From Mycobacterium sp. GA-0227b (lineage in GTDB: Bacteria; Actinomycetota; Actinomycetes; Mycobacteriales; Mycobacteriaceae), in NCBI RefSeq assembly GCF_001499855.1, contig NZ_LQIK01000001.1, positions 124,001-188,000 on the forward strand: a DNA stretch of 64,000 nucleotides, read 5' to 3'. Made by a program: the position numbers and the translations under genes. The notes under the pieces were generated by a model. The model did not search any database. It was not told where the DNA came from and saw only the letters and a list, made by a program, of their open reading frames with translations. This document shows, piece by piece, positions 54,967-64,000 of this stretch. Numbering within the stretch: the stretch's first letter is position 1; each line of letters opens with the position of its first letter.

Positions 54967-55739
54967 TTGACGGCGCCGTTCCGGAACAGCCTGGCGTCAC
55001 CGAGGCGCTGACCGCCGTCGATCACAAAGGTTTCCCCAGTGACCCAGCTCGCCGCGTCGGAGACGAGGAACGCGATCGCCGACCCGACGTCGTCGGGTTC
55101 ACCGATGCGCGCCAGAGCAGTGGCCGAAGTCAGCTGCGCTTCATGCGCTTTCCACAGCGCCTCGGCCAGTTTCGTGCGCACCACGCCCGGCGCGACAGCG
55201 TTGACACGCACCTTCGGTGACAGCTCGAGTGCCAGTTGCTTGGTGAGGTGAATCAGCGCTGCCTTCGATGCGTTGTACAGTCCGAGGTTCGCTTCGAAAC
55301 CCAGCCCGCCGATGGACGCTGTATTGACGACGGCTCCGCCGTGCTCGCCCATCCATGCCCGTGTCGCCAACGACGTCCACAGGATCGGCGCCCAGAGGTT
55401 CACGTCGAAGGTCTTGGCGAAGCGGGCATGATCCTGGTCGATCACCGGACCGAAAGACGGGTTGGTGCCGGCATTGTTGACCAAGATGTCGACACTCCCG
55501 AACCGTTCGAGCGTCAGGTCGATGCAGCGTTGGGCGGCTTGCTCGTCGACGGCATGCGCGGCTACGCCGAGCGCGTTGCCGCTCACTTGGTCGGCTGCGG
55601 CATCCGCTGATTCCTGGTTACGCGACGTCAAGACGACGTTGCCGCCCGCTACCGCAATTGCTTGCGCTGCAGCCAACCCGATGCCTCGGGAGGCGCCGGT
55701 GATGATCGCGGTGCGCCCCGTGAGATCAAGGTGGGTCAT
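54963..55739 (-). CDS. Short-chain dehydrogenase/reductase
   Basis: 258 residues from ATG 55739 ([15 protein letters not shown]). [19 protein letters not shown], Ser in [15 protein letters not shown] and [11 protein letters not shown] are all present. Overlaps both neighbours by 4 bp. The FabG-like pattern fits oxidation of a hydroxyacyl intermediate. Confidence 0.9.
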   Translation of the reverse strand: MTHLDLTGRTAIITGASRGIGLAAAQAIAVAGGNVVLTSRNQESADAAADQVSGNALGVAAHAVDEQAAQRCIDLTLERFGSVDILVNNAGTNPSFGPVIDQDHARFAKTFDVNLWAPILWTSLATRAWMGEHGGAVVNTASIGGLGFEANLGLYNASKAALIHLTKQLALELSPKVRVNAVAPGVVRTKLAEALWKAHEAQLTSATALARIGEPDDVGSAIAFLVSDAASWVTGETFVIDGGQRLGDARLFRNGAVN

Positions 55740-56956
55740 GTCGCCGCTCCGTCTCGATGTTTGCGCAACTCCTGTTTGGCGATGGCGCGCTTGTGTACCT
55801 CGTCCGGGCCATCGGCGAGTCGCAGCGTGCGTAGGTGTGCCCACGCCGTCGCCAGCGGAAAGTCGTCGGTGACGCCGCCGCCACCATGCACCTGGATAGC
55901 CCGATCGACGACTTGCAGCGCGATCTTCGGCGCGGCCACCTTGATCGCCGCGATCTCTGTACGGGCCTCCTTGTTGCCGACCGTATCCATCAGATGAGCG
56001 GCTTTGAGGGTGAGCAGCCGGATCATCTCGATCTCGATGCGGGACTCGGCAATCCAGTCCCGAACGTTGGCGTTTTCGCTGATCGGTTTGCCGAAGGTGA
56101 CACGCGACTGGGCTCGTCTGCACATCAGCTCGAGCGCCCGCTCGGCCATGCCGATCGCGCGCATGCAGTGGTGGATGCGACCAGGGCCCAGACGGGCCTG
56201 GCTGATCGCGAAGCCCTCCCCCTCACCCTTGAGCACATCTTTCGCAGGTACCCGGACATCGTCGAAATCGATTTCGGCGTGCCCTTCGCGGTCGTGGTAG
56301 CCGAAGACCGGCAGGTTGCGCCTCACCGTGATACCGGGGGCGTCGATCGGCACGACCATCATTGATTGCTGACGGTGCACCGCAGCGTCCGGGTCGGTCT
56401 TGCCCATCACGATCAACACCTTGCAATTGCGGTGCATCCCGTTGGAGGCAAACCACTTTCTTCCGTTGAGGACATACTCGGCGCCGTCACGGACCATCGA
56501 CATTTCGACGTTCGTCGCATCCGAGCTCGCCACCTGGGGCTCGGTCATCGCAAACGCCGACCGGATAGTGCCCTCCAGCAACGGTTTGAGGTAGCGCTCC
56601 TTGTGTTCCTCGGTGCCGAAGAGCGTGAGCACCTCCATGTTTCCGGTGTCCGGTGCGCTGCAGTTGCACGCCTCGGGAGCAAGGTGGCTGCGGCCCATGA
56701 TCTCGGCCAAGGGCGCATACTCGAGGTTGGTCAGCCCCGGCCCCCAGTCGCGATGTGGGTGGAAAAGATTCCACAGACCACGTTTTCGCGCCTCTGCCTT
56801 GAGTTCCTCCAAGATCGGCGGGTGGAAGTGCGGATCGCCCGACTCCCGCATCTGCTCGTCGTAAACGGCCTCGGCCGGGCAAATATGCGAATCCATGAAC
56901 TCGAGCAGATCCGCCTGGTACTGCTGGGCACGCTCGGAAACATCAAACAGGGACAT
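55736..56956 (-). CDS. Acyl-CoA dehydrogenase (ACAD10/11-like)
   Basis: 406 residues. FAD/CoA motifs [20 protein letters not shown] (residues about 130-150), [26 protein letters not shown] and C-terminal [14 protein letters not shown] with DGPDEVHKR in place of GTNE, typical of the ACAD10/11 branch. Start ATG 56956 with AGAGGTGG upstream. A 142-bp piece of this gene also exists at 49995-50136. Confidence 0.93.
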   Translation of the reverse strand: MSLFDVSERAQQYQADLLEFMDSHICPAEAVYDEQMRESGDPHFHPPILEELKAEARKRGLWNLFHPHRDWGPGLTNLEYAPLAEIMGRSHLAPEACNCSAPDTGNMEVLTLFGTEEHKERYLKPLLEGTIRSAFAMTEPQVASSDATNVEMSMVRDGAEYVLNGRKWFASNGMHRNCKVLIVMGKTDPDAAVHRQQSMMVVPIDAPGITVRRNLPVFGYHDREGHAEIDFDDVRVPAKDVLKGEGEGFAISQARLGPGRIHHCMRAIGMAERALELMCRRAQSRVTFGKPISENANVRDWIAESRIEIEMIRLLTLKAAHLMDTVGNKEARTEIAAIKVAAPKIALQVVDRAIQVHGGGGVTDDFPLATAWAHLRTLRLADGPDEVHKRAIAKQELRKHRDGAAT

Positions 56957-56980
56957 GAGCCCACCTCTGATTAGTCGAAC

Positions 56981-57002
56981 TGACAACACGCGTCTGGTGT
57001 CA
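56981..57002. promoter_or_regulatory. Operator candidate upstream of the dehydrogenase operon
   Basis: TGACA and TGTCA arms at the ends of a 22-bp interrupted palindrome, with one further CA/TG match inside. It lies in the 58-bp gap between the TetR stop and the dehydrogenase start. Confidence 0.4.
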
Positions 57003-57014
57003 ACACCGGGACGG

Positions 57015-57671
57015 CTAGGAACGCGTCGCACGGCGTCGGCGCTGCGGACGCGACGCCTTAGGGGACTTCGGAACGGACTCACTCCCGTACACAGCCGACA
57101 CCCAAATGCTGTAGAGCACCTCCGCGACGCGCTTCGGGTCTGCCTGCGGCGCTCGACCCAGCGCCTGGGTCAGATAGCGTTCATCCATCCAGACGAGCGC
57201 CCGCGCGGTTTCCTCGATGTCGATATCGGCTCTGATGAGTCCCTCGGCCTGATCCGCGGCGAACCGTTTGGCCGTCGCATCGATGAATCGTTGGACCATC
57301 TGCCCGTAGGCGGCCTCCACCTGCGCGTCGCCGCCGGCCGCGTCGGCCAACGCGCTCAGCACCGCGCCGTGCCTCTGATACACGTCAGTCAGACCCTCGA
57401 ACGCCGCCCGTGCGTCGTTGTGTAGGTCGGTACCGACCAGCCACCGATCGACCATCTCGGAGAGTTCCTGCCCGAGGTCTTCGACGACACGGAGCGCGAG
57501 GTCGTGGCGGTCGCGAAAATGCACGTAGAACGCGGGTCTTTTGAGCCCCGTCCGGCTCATCACCGCTTCGACGGTCATCTCGCGAAATGGCCTCTCCCGC
57601 AAAAACTGTTCGGCCGCGTTGAGGATCTCGCGTTCCGACTCCTTGGGATCATGCTTCGGGCGTCTGCTCAT
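57015..57671 (-). CDS. TetR family regulator
   Basis: 218 residues with helix-turn-helix [30 protein letters not shown] and a basic C-terminal tail ([11 protein letters not shown]). Start ATG 57671. Upstream, same strand, of the dehydrogenase/SDR/APH operon, so probably its regulator. Confidence 0.9.
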   Translation of the reverse strand: MSRRPKHDPKESEREILNAAEQFLRERPFREMTVEAVMSRTGLKRPAFYVHFRDRHDLALRVVEDLGQELSEMVDRWLVGTDLHNDARAAFEGLTDVYQRHGAVLSALADAAGGDAQVEAAYGQMVQRFIDATAKRFAADQAEGLIRADIDIEETARALVWMDERYLTQALGRAPQADPKRVAEVLYSIWVSAVYGSESVPKSPKASRPQRRRRATRS

Positions 57672-57718
57672 GTGTCCTCACAAGTCCACGACGATAGCGA
57701 TGCTCGTCAGTTGCTATG

Positions 57719-58441
57719 TCAGCTCGTCTGCCGTGACAGGTCCCCGGCGAGGTTCGTTGCGTTCGTTCGTTGATTGTGATCGTGCAGTGCGCGATAGGCG
57801 AAGTAGTAGACGGTCAGCTGGAGCCCCCAGGTCGCCAGCGCCGCGATATAGAACAGCGTCCGGTTCTCGTCGTCACCGGGTATCCAATAGAAGTCGTATG
57901 TCGCCGCAATAACGGTGCCCATGGCTGTCACGAGAGCCACCCGCACTGCATGACCCCGCTCACCGATATTCCACAGGCGCGCAGCGAAATAGAGCAGGAA
58001 TATGCTGGTGAGAACATTCACTACGACGTAGAAGACTGCGCCGGCGAGCCCGATGTGATGCGTGACGGGATCCGCCGTCCGCAGGGCGTAGACCGTCAAC
58101 AGCAGCCCGACCACCCCGCCGAGCGCAAAGACACCGATATCGACTGCGCGCGAAGGCTTGTAGCAATGCGTGACCGCCATCAGACCCAAGACCAAGATCA
58201 AGGTGATTCCCACCGACCTGGAGAACGCATCCAAGAAGATTGCGAGGCGAAAACTCGCACTGTCCTGGCTCAGTTTGAGCATCCCGAAAATCAAGAAGTT
58301 GACCCCGGAGCTCCCGACGATGATCCATTCGAGTCCGAGCAGATAATTCTTGTACTTCCGAATGAACTTCCACCCGAACGTCAACCCGGCGACGATCATG
58401 AGGATATCTGCGAGTGCGAAGAGCACGCCTCTGATGTCCAT
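57719..58441 (-). CDS. Seven-helix membrane protein, unknown function
   Basis: About 240 residues and seven hydrophobic segments evenly spaced (for example VLFALADILMIVAGLTFGW, SVGITLILVLGLMAVTH, HIGLAGAVFYVVVNVLTSIF). Short loops, no large soluble part. Start ATG 58441 with GGGAG before it; the frame continues upstream without protein-like sequence. No family recognised. Same strand as the oxidase upstream, separated by 26 bp, so probably co-transcribed. Confidence 0.75.
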   Translation of the reverse strand: MDIRGVLFALADILMIVAGLTFGWKFIRKYKNYLLGLEWIIVGSSGVNFLIFGMLKLSQDSASFRLAIFLDAFSRSVGITLILVLGLMAVTHCYKPSRAVDIGVFALGGVVGLLLTVYALRTADPVTHHIGLAGAVFYVVVNVLTSIFLLYFAARLWNIGERGHAVRVALVTAMGTVIAATYDFYWIPGDDENRTLFYIAALATWGLQLTVYYFAYRALHDHNQRTNATNLAGDLSRQTS

Positions 58442-58467
58442 GTCTACTCCCTGATGGTGGTGGGCTG

Positions 58468-59766
58468 TTATACGCGGGCCAGCCGATCGAAAACCCGATC
58501 GGCGAACCACCCGAGGGTCAACGCCGGCTGGCTGACGAAGCTGGGCCAGAATGCGCCGGTGTGCCAGATGGTCTGCAGGTCCGCAGGCATCGATTCCCCG
58601 GAGATTTTTCCGGCGAGCAGGTGGCCGACGTATTGAGCTTGGGCGAATCCGTGCCCGTTGCACGCCAACGAATACAACACATTGGGCGACGCCTCGCCGG
58701 CCACGGGCAACCAAGTGGAACTCATTCCGATCCAGCCGCCCCAAGCCTGTTGCGGCGAGACGTCGTGAAGCCCGGGAAAGCGCTCACGGAAACCGCGGAC
58801 AAGGTCGTTGACGACTGGCGTGGACGGGGTGCGCGCGAGAAGCGGTCCCTTGGTGGTCTCAAGGCGCCGGGTGCCGAACACGATCGTATTCCGCGAGGTA
58901 ACCCGGTAGCTCTCCAAGATCATGTGTGCGGTCACCATCGGTGCGCGACTGGTCCAGCCGATGGCGTCCAGGCGTTCGGGGGCGATCGGCTCGGTTTCCA
59001 CCAATGAGGTCCACACCGGGGACACCAGCCGACGAGGCGTGATCGAGAGGTTCTTGTTGTAGGCGTTGGCGGTGAGCAGCGCCTGCTTGGCGTGCACGCG
59101 ACCGTTGGTGGTCTCGATGGTCACGCCGGTGCCGCTGTCGGTGACGTTTCGAACGGGACTGTGCTCGAATACGCGCGCGCCCGAGGACAAGACGGCGTCG
59201 CGCAGTCCGAGGACATATTTCGCCGGGTTCAAGATTCCGCCGACGCCCTCTCGCATGCCGCCGAGGAAGCCCTCGGGGAGGCCCGCGTCTCGTCCGTCGA
59301 CGAACTCGGCCGACGACCCTGCTTCCGCCATGATCTTTGCGTTGCGTCGCGCCTTGCGGAGCTGGCCCTTCGAAACCGCGGCCTGCACGATGCCGACCTT
59401 CTCGAAATCGCAAGCGATGGAATGCTTCTCGATCGCATCCTGGGTGAATTCCACCGCGGCTTCGGCAAATTGGAACAGCGCGCGGACCTTACTGCGGCGG
59501 AACAGCAGTGCCAGCAGTGCCGGGTCGGCCGCGATCGAGTTGGTGACGTAGCCCGCGTTGCGTGAGCTCGCGCCCCACCCGCAGGTCTCGGCTTCGAGCA
59601 GCACGACGTCGGCACCGGACTCGGCCAGGCGCAGCGCTGCGGTCATCCCGCCGACGCCGCCTCCGATGACGGCGACGTCACACGTCACGTCCTCGGCAAG
59701 CGCAGGCTCACCCCTGGTGGGCAGCTCGGCCCAACCGGTTTCCGTCAAGAGTTCCATGATTGTCAC
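58468..59766 (-). CDS. DAO-family FAD oxidoreductase
   Basis: 432 residues, glycine/D-amino-acid-oxidase type. FAD motif CDVAVIGGGVGGMTAALRLAESG near 28-50, ETCGWGASSRNAGYV, and the late substrate-site block GWIGMSSTWLPVAG. Acts on amines or imino acids with flavin. GTG 59766 overlaps the upstream stop by 4 bp; ATG 59757 is possible. Co-translated with a saccharopine-dehydrogenase-like gene. Confidence 0.88.
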   Translation of the reverse strand: MTIMELLTETGWAELPTRGEPALAEDVTCDVAVIGGGVGGMTAALRLAESGADVVLLEAETCGWGASSRNAGYVTNSIAADPALLALLFRRSKVRALFQFAEAAVEFTQDAIEKHSIACDFEKVGIVQAAVSKGQLRKARRNAKIMAEAGSSAEFVDGRDAGLPEGFLGGMREGVGGILNPAKYVLGLRDAVLSSGARVFEHSPVRNVTDSGTGVTIETTNGRVHAKQALLTANAYNKNLSITPRRLVSPVWTSLVETEPIAPERLDAIGWTSRAPMVTAHMILESYRVTSRNTIVFGTRRLETTKGPLLARTPSTPVVNDLVRGFRERFPGLHDVSPQQAWGGWIGMSSTWLPVAGEASPNVLYSLACNGHGFAQAQYVGHLLAGKISGESMPADLQTIWHTGAFWPSFVSQPALTLGWFADRVFDRLARV

Positions 59767-61076
59767 GAACCGGTGACGCTCGCCCGCGGCGAGGTCACTG
59801 CTGTGCTCGGTGTGACCACTGCCTCGACGACCTCATGCAGTGGTGACCCGCCAGTGGCTGCGAGTGCCTCGTAGAACGTCTCCGGGTTGGCCCAGTCCTC
59901 CGGCGCCAAGACTCCTGACTGTCCGCCCAGTTCGTCGATCGCTAACGCCATGAACGCGGCGGTAGCCGCACCAGTGAGCGATGCCATCGTGGTCCAGGCG
60001 GTACCGGGCCCACTCACAGGTGCGCGCCGCACCGAAACCACCTGCTTCCCATCGCGTTTGCCGGTCACTCGCACATAGTTGGTCCCGCGGAACGGGGGGT
60101 GCTTGCGAGCCGCCGACGTCGCCAGAAACTTCACCACCTCGGCCGCGCTGATCTCTCCACGGCGAATCGTGCCCCACAGCCCCGACAACGCGTGCCTCCA
60201 CACCTTGGGTGAGCCGGTCTTGTCGGTCAGGAGGTCGTTGATGAAGTCGATGGCTTCGTCCATCGAAATCTTGCCCTCCTGCACGGCCACTGCGACGCCA
60301 CGCATGATGCCGTTGGTGGGGGGCGGATCGAGCGCACCCAGCACCCGAATCCGGTCTGCGCCCGGCCAGCGCCGCGGCATCGTGACGGGCTCCGGATGCG
60401 CGCACTCGTAAAGACGATAGGAATCGCCAAGGGTATTGCCCAGCGCGAACACATCCGTCTCCAGAAAGGTCTGATGGGTGACCGCGCGCCCGTGCTCCCA
60501 GGTCTGGCAAGGACCGGCAAACCCCCGAATCGCGTGATCGAGGACCGCACGCCCAAACGGGACCGGGCCCTCATCACCCGTCACCCAGCACACATCGATG
60601 CGTTCGACTGTGTCGACATCGCGTGCCGCATCGGCCGCCATCACATTGGTAAACCCGGGTGACGCACCGCAGCCGATGAGGATCGGCACGCCGGCGTCCT
60701 TCGCCCGGGCATCGAGCTCCATCGCCGCACGCGTGCTCGCCTCGTCGTCATCGAGGTCCAGATAGGGCACCCGCTTCTCGATGCACGCCTCCATGACCGG
60801 CTCTGCGGTGCGGTTGTACGGGCCGGCGCCGAGCACGACGAGTGCGGCGCGGTCGATCGCGTCACGCAGCGCCGCGCCGTCGAACAGGTCGAACGAGCCT
60901 ACTGTCGCCGACCCGGCGGGCAAACCCTTGACCAGGGCGTCGAGGGCTTCTGGCCGGATGTCATACAACTCCAGCTTCCAGTCCATGGCGCCGGCCGTCT
61001 TCGCGAAACGGTCAATCGCGACACGGCACATCTCACCGGCCGCTCCAATGAACACGATCCTCTTTGCAGTGGGCAT
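59763..61076 (-). CDS. Saccharopine dehydrogenase-like protein (paralogue 1)
   Basis: 437 residues. N-terminal Rossmann motif KRIVFIGAAGEMCRVAIDRFAK and ALVVLGAGPYNRT, then the conserved IGCGASPGFTNVMAAD. Closely similar along its length to the protein at 61109-62392. The family includes saccharopine dehydrogenases and carboxynorspermidine synthases; the mycobacterial members are mostly uncharacterised. Precedes the amine oxidase in one operon. Confidence 0.88.
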   Translation of the reverse strand: MPTAKRIVFIGAAGEMCRVAIDRFAKTAGAMDWKLELYDIRPEALDALVKGLPAGSATVGSFDLFDGAALRDAIDRAALVVLGAGPYNRTAEPVMEACIEKRVPYLDLDDDEASTRAAMELDARAKDAGVPILIGCGASPGFTNVMAADAARDVDTVERIDVCWVTGDEGPVPFGRAVLDHAIRGFAGPCQTWEHGRAVTHQTFLETDVFALGNTLGDSYRLYECAHPEPVTMPRRWPGADRIRVLGALDPPPTNGIMRGVAVAVQEGKISMDEAIDFINDLLTDKTGSPKVWRHALSGLWGTIRRGEISAAEVVKFLATSAARKHPPFRGTNYVRVTGKRDGKQVVSVRRAPVSGPGTAWTTMASLTGAATAAFMALAIDELGGQSGVLAPEDWANPETFYEALAATGGSPLHEVVEAVVTPSTAVTSPRASVTGS

Positions 61077-61108
61077 GGCACTATCCTATTGGCTGTACTT
61101 ACACGGTG

Positions 61109-62392
61109 TCAATGACTTTGTGTAACCGAATTGTCGAGGATCTCGTCGCGGGGGGTGCCGACACGTTGCAAGGCCTTGTAGAACTGCTCCGGCTCAGCCC
61201 ATTGCTCGGGCGTGAACACACCTGCACGGGTTCCCGGTTCCTCGTCGAGGGCCACCAACATGAATGCGGCGCAAGCTGTTCCGGTCGCGGCGGCCATATC
61301 GGTGAACAGGTAGGTGCCGGGCCCGCTAACCGGGGTACGACGGCTGACAACCGTCGGCAGGCCGTCGCGGAGGCCGGTCACCTCGACCTTCAGACCGGCC
61401 TTGTAGCGGAAGGTGCGGCCTGCCGCCGACAGGGCAAGGAACTTGATCAGCTCGGTACGCGTCACCTCCCCCGTACGCACCAGATTTCGCAATCCGGCCA
61501 AGGCGTGTCTCCAGCCTTTCACGCTGCCGAACTTGTTGGTCAGCAGGTCTTCCAGGAAGTCGATGGCTTCGTCCATCGGCATCTGGCCCTTCTGCACGGC
61601 CAGCCCGACACCGCGGACAAGGCCGTTGTAGGGCGCCGGGTCCAAACCACCGAAGCAGCGAATGTTTTTGGCGTTCGGATACTTTCGCGGCAAGGTCACC
61701 GGCTCCGGGTGGGCGGTCTCGTGCACCATCGTCAACCCGAGACCGCCACCCAGCTCGGTCCAGCGGGTTTCCACGAAGGACTGGTGCATTACCGGTCCAC
61801 CGTTCTCCCAGGTCATGCAGGGGCCGGCAGCGACGCGCAGCATATGGTCGAGAACGGCGCGACCGATGGATCCACGCTCGTCGCCGACGACCCAGTACAC
61901 ATCGATGTTCTCGACGGTGTCCAGCTCGTCGGTCGCGTCGGCGACCAGTACGTTGGTGATACCGGGCGATGCACCGCAGCCGATGTACATCGGCACACCG
62001 GCGGCTCGGGCATCGTCATCCAACGACAGTGCATGCAGAGTGCTCTCGATGTCGTCGTCGAAATCCAGATACGGCACCTTGGCCGCCAGACACGCCTCCA
62101 TCACGGGGCCCGCGGTCCGGTTGTACGGACCGGCACCGAGCACCACGAGCGCGGCGCCCTCGATGGCATTGCGAAGCCCCTCGGCGTCGTAAAGATCCAG
62201 CCGTGCGGCGGTCGCCAGCCCGGACGGCAGCCGCTGCACCAGCCGATCGAGGAGCTCGGGACGAATGTCGTAAAGTGCCAGCTCCCAGTTCCCGCCGGCG
62301 ACGGCGAACCGTTCGATGGCCAGCCGGCACATCTCTCCTGCCGCGCCGATGAAGACGATTCGTTTGGTGGCCATGGCCTCTGTTTCCGGCAT
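61109..62392 (-). CDS. Saccharopine dehydrogenase-like protein (paralogue 2)
   Basis: 427 residues, tandem paralogue of the downstream gene: KRIVFIGAAGEMCRLAIERF, VVLGAGPYNRTAGPVMEACL, IGCGASPGITNVLVAD, HPEPVTLPRKYP. Start ATG 62392 has GAGGAGA 7 bp upstream; ATG 62374 (MATKRIVF) would match the paralogue start more closely. Confidence 0.88.
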   Translation of the reverse strand: MPETEAMATKRIVFIGAAGEMCRLAIERFAVAGGNWELALYDIRPELLDRLVQRLPSGLATAARLDLYDAEGLRNAIEGAALVVLGAGPYNRTAGPVMEACLAAKVPYLDFDDDIESTLHALSLDDDARAAGVPMYIGCGASPGITNVLVADATDELDTVENIDVYWVVGDERGSIGRAVLDHMLRVAAGPCMTWENGGPVMHQSFVETRWTELGGGLGLTMVHETAHPEPVTLPRKYPNAKNIRCFGGLDPAPYNGLVRGVGLAVQKGQMPMDEAIDFLEDLLTNKFGSVKGWRHALAGLRNLVRTGEVTRTELIKFLALSAAGRTFRYKAGLKVEVTGLRDGLPTVVSRRTPVSGPGTYLFTDMAAATGTACAAFMLVALDEEPGTRAGVFTPEQWAEPEQFYKALQRVGTPRDEILDNSVTQSH

Positions 62393-62423
62393 TGTGCATT
62401 CTCCTCGAGTGACTGGTTGCTGA

Positions 62424-63959
62424 CTAGCGCAGCGCAGCGCCCCACTGGACGTGGTCGCGTAGTTGGTTCTTCAGCAGCTTGCCTGCGGCGTTGCGCGGCA
62501 ACGCGTCATCCACGACTACCGCGTACTGCGGAACCTTGAAGTCAGCCAGCTGGTTTCGGCAATGAGCGATCACCGCCGCGATGTCGATGCCGGAGCGGTC
62601 CGCGGACAGTACGGCGCCGACCTTCTCGCCCATCACCTCGTCGGGCACGCCCAGGACGGCGGCGTCAGCAACACCGGGAGCCGACAGCAGCACCGCTTCG
62701 ACCTCCACACTCGACACGTTCTCTCCGCCACGATTGATGATGTCTTTGGTCCGATCGATGATGTGTACGCGTCCGGCCTCGTCCACGCGAACCACGTCGC
62801 CGGTGTGCAGCCAGCCGCCCACGATCGCTTCCGCCGTGGCGTCGGCCCTGTTCCAGTAGCCGGTGGTCACGTTGGCCCCGCGCACCACCAATTCGCCTGT
62901 GCTCGGGTCGTCGCCGATCGGTATCACGCCGATATCCACCGAGGGCACCGCGTATCCGACGGAATCCGCGTGCTCGGCCGCATCCTGGTCGGGAAGGACG
63001 GTAAGCAATGACGCCGTCTCGGTCATGCCGTAACCGTTCATGACCTTTGCCTGTGGGAACGCCGCCTTCAACGATTGCACCAGCGACGGTGCGATCGGGG
63101 CGCCACCGTATGCGACGGCACGCACCGAGGACACGTCGGCGGCGGCGAAACTCGGGTGCCGCAGCAGCATGGCGTACACCGCGGGCACCGTCACGAGCAA
63201 TGAGATCTGCTCTGCCGAGAGCGTTTCGACCAGCTTCGCCAAGTCGAGTGCGGGCATGATCACCGACGCGCCGCCGACGTAGGCGGCGACAAGCAACTGC
63301 GAATTGCAGCCCGTCACATGGAAGAGCGGCACGGAGATCAGCGTGCGCAGACCCTGCCCGACATCGCTTGGCATCCCCAGGCAGCGGATCATGTTCTCGG
63401 CGTTGGTGATAAATGCTTCGTGGGTGGTCGGGACGCCTTTAGGTCGTCCGGTGGTTCCCGAGGTGTAAAACATGGCGGCAACGTCTGTGGCGGTGAGGCC
63501 GTCGGCGACGTAGGGGTCGCCGTCGGGCAATGCGGTGTCAGCGCTGAGATCGGCCTTCACACCGGCGTCGCTGAGGACGTAGTCGACTTCAGGCTGGGCT
63601 GATCGCGTATTGACCAGGACCGCGATGCCCCCAGCCAGGACGATGCCCCAGAAAGAAAGCACCCAGTTCACGCCCGCGGGATATCGCACCGCGACCCGAT
63701 CCCCGCGCTCTACGCCGTGGGCGCGCAGTCCCCCGGCCACCCGCGACGCCTGCTGCCACAGCTGCGCGTAGGTCAGCCGGGTCCCGCCGAGTTCGACGAC
63801 GGCTTCGGCGTCGGGTCGCGCGTCGACATGCACACGCAGCATGTCCAGAAGCGTTGCAGGCACATCGATGTAGTGTGCGATTCCATTCGTGTCGCGCGTC
63901 AGATTCGACTGCGGAAAGGTATTGCGCGCGCGCGGTATTTCGATGACTGGGCCGGGCAT
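62424..63959 (-). CDS. Acyl-CoA synthetase (FadD family)
   Basis: 511 residues. P-loop MFYTSGTTGRPKGV at 163-176, MNGYGMTET, hinge GDVVRVDEAGRVHIIDRTKDI, and catalytic Lys motif PRNAAGKLLKNQL at the C terminus. Length and motifs suit a medium-size acid:CoA ligase rather than a long-chain FadD. Start ATG 63959. First visible gene of the minus-strand set with the two saccharopine-dehydrogenase-like proteins and the oxidase; more genes may lie upstream outside the window. Confidence 0.92.
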   Translation of the reverse strand: MPGPVIEIPRARNTFPQSNLTRDTNGIAHYIDVPATLLDMLRVHVDARPDAEAVVELGGTRLTYAQLWQQASRVAGGLRAHGVERGDRVAVRYPAGVNWVLSFWGIVLAGGIAVLVNTRSAQPEVDYVLSDAGVKADLSADTALPDGDPYVADGLTATDVAAMFYTSGTTGRPKGVPTTHEAFITNAENMIRCLGMPSDVGQGLRTLISVPLFHVTGCNSQLLVAAYVGGASVIMPALDLAKLVETLSAEQISLLVTVPAVYAMLLRHPSFAAADVSSVRAVAYGGAPIAPSLVQSLKAAFPQAKVMNGYGMTETASLLTVLPDQDAAEHADSVGYAVPSVDIGVIPIGDDPSTGELVVRGANVTTGYWNRADATAEAIVGGWLHTGDVVRVDEAGRVHIIDRTKDIINRGGENVSSVEVEAVLLSAPGVADAAVLGVPDEVMGEKVGAVLSADRSGIDIAAVIAHCRNQLADFKVPQYAVVVDDALPRNAAGKLLKNQLRDHVQWGAALR

Positions 63960-64000
63960 GGCGTCACTGAGTCCGTCCCGCGAGCCGGGGGCGATTGCCC

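Overview
The window is high-GC DNA with a gene content typical of a mycobacterium, most likely a fast-growing environmental Mycolicibacterium or close relative. The signs are two WS/DGAT acyltransferases, several FadD/FadE-type lipid enzymes, many short-chain dehydrogenases (one of the mycofactocin-linked type), a Tat-exported Rv2525c-like DUF1906 protein, a RipA-like coiled-coil wall protein and seven TetR regulators. I recognised no rRNA, tRNA, CRISPR array, insertion sequence or phage gene. The species call is inference from gene content.

Layout. 1-1.6 kb: secreted histidine phosphatase, 5' end outside the window. 1.7-4.8 kb: IclR regulator with two divergent acyl-CoA-dehydrogenase-like flavoproteins around a palindrome. 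4.7-12.5 kb: lipid cluster (WS/DGAT, FadD, HSL-type hydrolase, two SDRs, small membrane protein, second WS/DGAT). 12.7-20 kb: alpha/beta hydrolase, TetR-controlled FAD monooxygenase/quinone reductase operon, methyltransferase, second quinone reductase. 19-23.6 kb: TetR/DUF1214/sulfotransferase operon and a sugar transporter. 23.6-28.9 kb: TetR and an oxidation operon (hydrolase, ferritin-like di-iron protein, Baeyer-Villiger-type monooxygenase, acyl-CoA dehydrogenase). 28.9-33.2 kb: TenA, a secreted protein, a RibD-like reductase and a GH3 glycosidase. 33.3-42.2 kb: TetR with two tandem operators, mycofactocin-type SDR, tandem carboxymuconolactone-decarboxylase-like protein, SDR, a MarR remnant, DJ-1-like, VOC, flavin-reductase-like, NTF2-like, SDR, dihydrodipicolinate-reductase-like and TetR genes.

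42.3-46.5 kb holds the most interesting locus: a minus-strand ABC importer operon (permease, ATPase, lipoprotein) ending in a FhuF-like protein with a CCx10Cx2C iron-sulphur motif. On protein sequence alone it would be called siderophore uptake. Its leader, however, carries the conserved core and B12 box of a cobalamin riboswitch, followed by a short leader ORF overlapping the permease start. I read this as a B12 importer with a possible cobalamin (rather than ferric-siderophore) reductase.

46.7-53.6 kb: DUF1906, wall-associated protein and double-hotdog MaoC genes, then a recombination scar (truncated CitE start, 142-bp copy of part of an acyl-CoA dehydrogenase found 6.6 kb away, frameshifted quinone-reductase pseudogene), an FAD oxidoreductase and an HxlR regulator. 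53.9-57.7 kb: compact TetR/acyl-CoA dehydrogenase/SDR/APH-kinase operon resembling a split ACAD10/11. 57.7-64 kb: seven-helix membrane protein, DAO-type oxidase, two saccharopine-dehydrogenase-like paralogues and a FadD ligase, all on the minus strand.
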